Assembly (NCBI RefSeq): GCF_001411805.1
Contig: NZ_CP007212.1
Coordinates: forward strand, 2,914,001 to 2,978,000
Origin: Burkholderia plantarii
Lineage (GTDB): Bacteria; Pseudomonadota; Gammaproteobacteria; Burkholderiales; Burkholderiaceae
Direction: 5' to 3'
DNA: 64,000 nucleotides
The position numbers and the translations under genes are program-made. The notes under the pieces are model-generated. The model did no database searches, was not told where the DNA came from, and worked only from the letters and a program-made list of their open reading frames with translations. Shown piece after piece: positions 63,785-64,000 of the stretch. The stretch's first letter is position 1. The number at the start of each line of letters is the position of its first letter.

Positions 63785-64000
63785 TTAAACGATGCCGGCT
63801 TCGCGCAGCGCACCGCGCACGACATCGTGATAGCGCTCGTCGAGCGGCGTCAGCGGCAGGCGGATGCCGCCGCGGATCTTGCCCATTTCCTGCAGCGCCC
63901 ACTTCACCGGAATCGGGTTCGCCTCGGCGAACAGGTGCCTGTGCAGCGACAGCAGCTTCAGATGGATCTCGCGGGCCGTTTTCGCGTCGGCGGCGATCGC
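63785..64000 (-). CDS. dapA: 4-hydroxy-tetrahydrodipicolinate synthase, C-terminal part
   Basis: The last 71 residues are in the window; the gene begins beyond the right edge. The visible sequence (REIHLKLLSLHRHLFAEANP, IPVKWALQEMGKIRGGIRLP, LTPLDERY) is the C-terminal helical region of DapA and ends REAGIV. DapA condenses aspartate semialdehyde with pyruvate toward lysine and diaminopimelate; lysC for the first step of the same pathway is at 18.9-20.2 kb. Confidence 0.93.
   Translation of the reverse strand, partial: AIAADAKTAREIHLKLLSLHRHLFAEANPIPVKWALQEMGKIRGGIRLPLTPLDERYHDVVRGALREAGIV

Overview
The window is high-GC (roughly two-thirds or more G+C), gene-dense DNA whose proteins look like Burkholderia sensu stricto (plant-associated B. 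gladioli/glumae/plantarii-like). The evidence is the gene order of the housekeeping blocks, Burkholderia-type porins, many LysR regulators and the codon bias. No species call is possible from sequence alone, and no phage, insertion sequence or CRISPR array was seen.

Layout. 1-3.5 kb: a leftward GntR / ADP-ribosylglycohydrolase / NCS1 permease operon and a porin. 3.9-5.9 kb: a small conserved protein, an AraC regulator and a GNAT acetyltransferase. 6-10.7 kb: a LysR regulator divergent from a LigI-like hydrolase, a DctA transporter and a porin, probably a carboxylate-uptake and catabolism unit. 10.8-16.2 kb: a leftward amino-acid-type ABC uptake operon with a fused permease-ATPase, an Asp/Glu racemase-like enzyme, an M20 hydrolase and a LysR regulator. 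16.2-18.7 kb: AT-richer DNA holding orphan hairpins, an unrecognised membrane protein and tRNA-Ser(GCU). 18.9-32.4 kb: a core block with lysC, tilS, accA, an AlkA-like glycosylase, cysS, a TPR protein, two cyclophilins, lpxH, cysE, trmJ, suhB and a HAD phosphatase. 32.8-36.6 kb: kdgT divergent from kduI-kduD-kdgR, with two matching KdgR/IclR-type operators.

36.9-49.7 kb is the most distinctive part. A leftward operon (SBP, two permeases, two ATPases, formamidase FmdA, FmdB, aliphatic amidase AmiE) imports short amides or urea and hydrolyses them. Facing it is a 1230-residue protein that joins a complete NCS1-type permease, a Cys-rich segment, a histidine kinase and a receiver. Its stop overlaps the start of a LuxR-type response regulator gene. 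An inverted repeat in the shared promoter is the obvious candidate operator. The inferred logic is a transporter-like sensor controlling amide/urea uptake.

50-55 kb: a candidate secreted protein with a short F-box-like stretch, LysR and SDR genes, a SUOX-like/cytochrome c fusion, and a zone of gene decay with a cysteine-synthase-like remnant and a DUF4823-type lipoprotein remnant. 55.3-64 kb returns to core genes: mutS, a phosphoesterase-like exported protein, slyD, a ribosomal-oxygenase-like cupin, a small Ala/Ser lipoprotein, an MBL-fold hydrolase, bamC and the 3' end of dapA.
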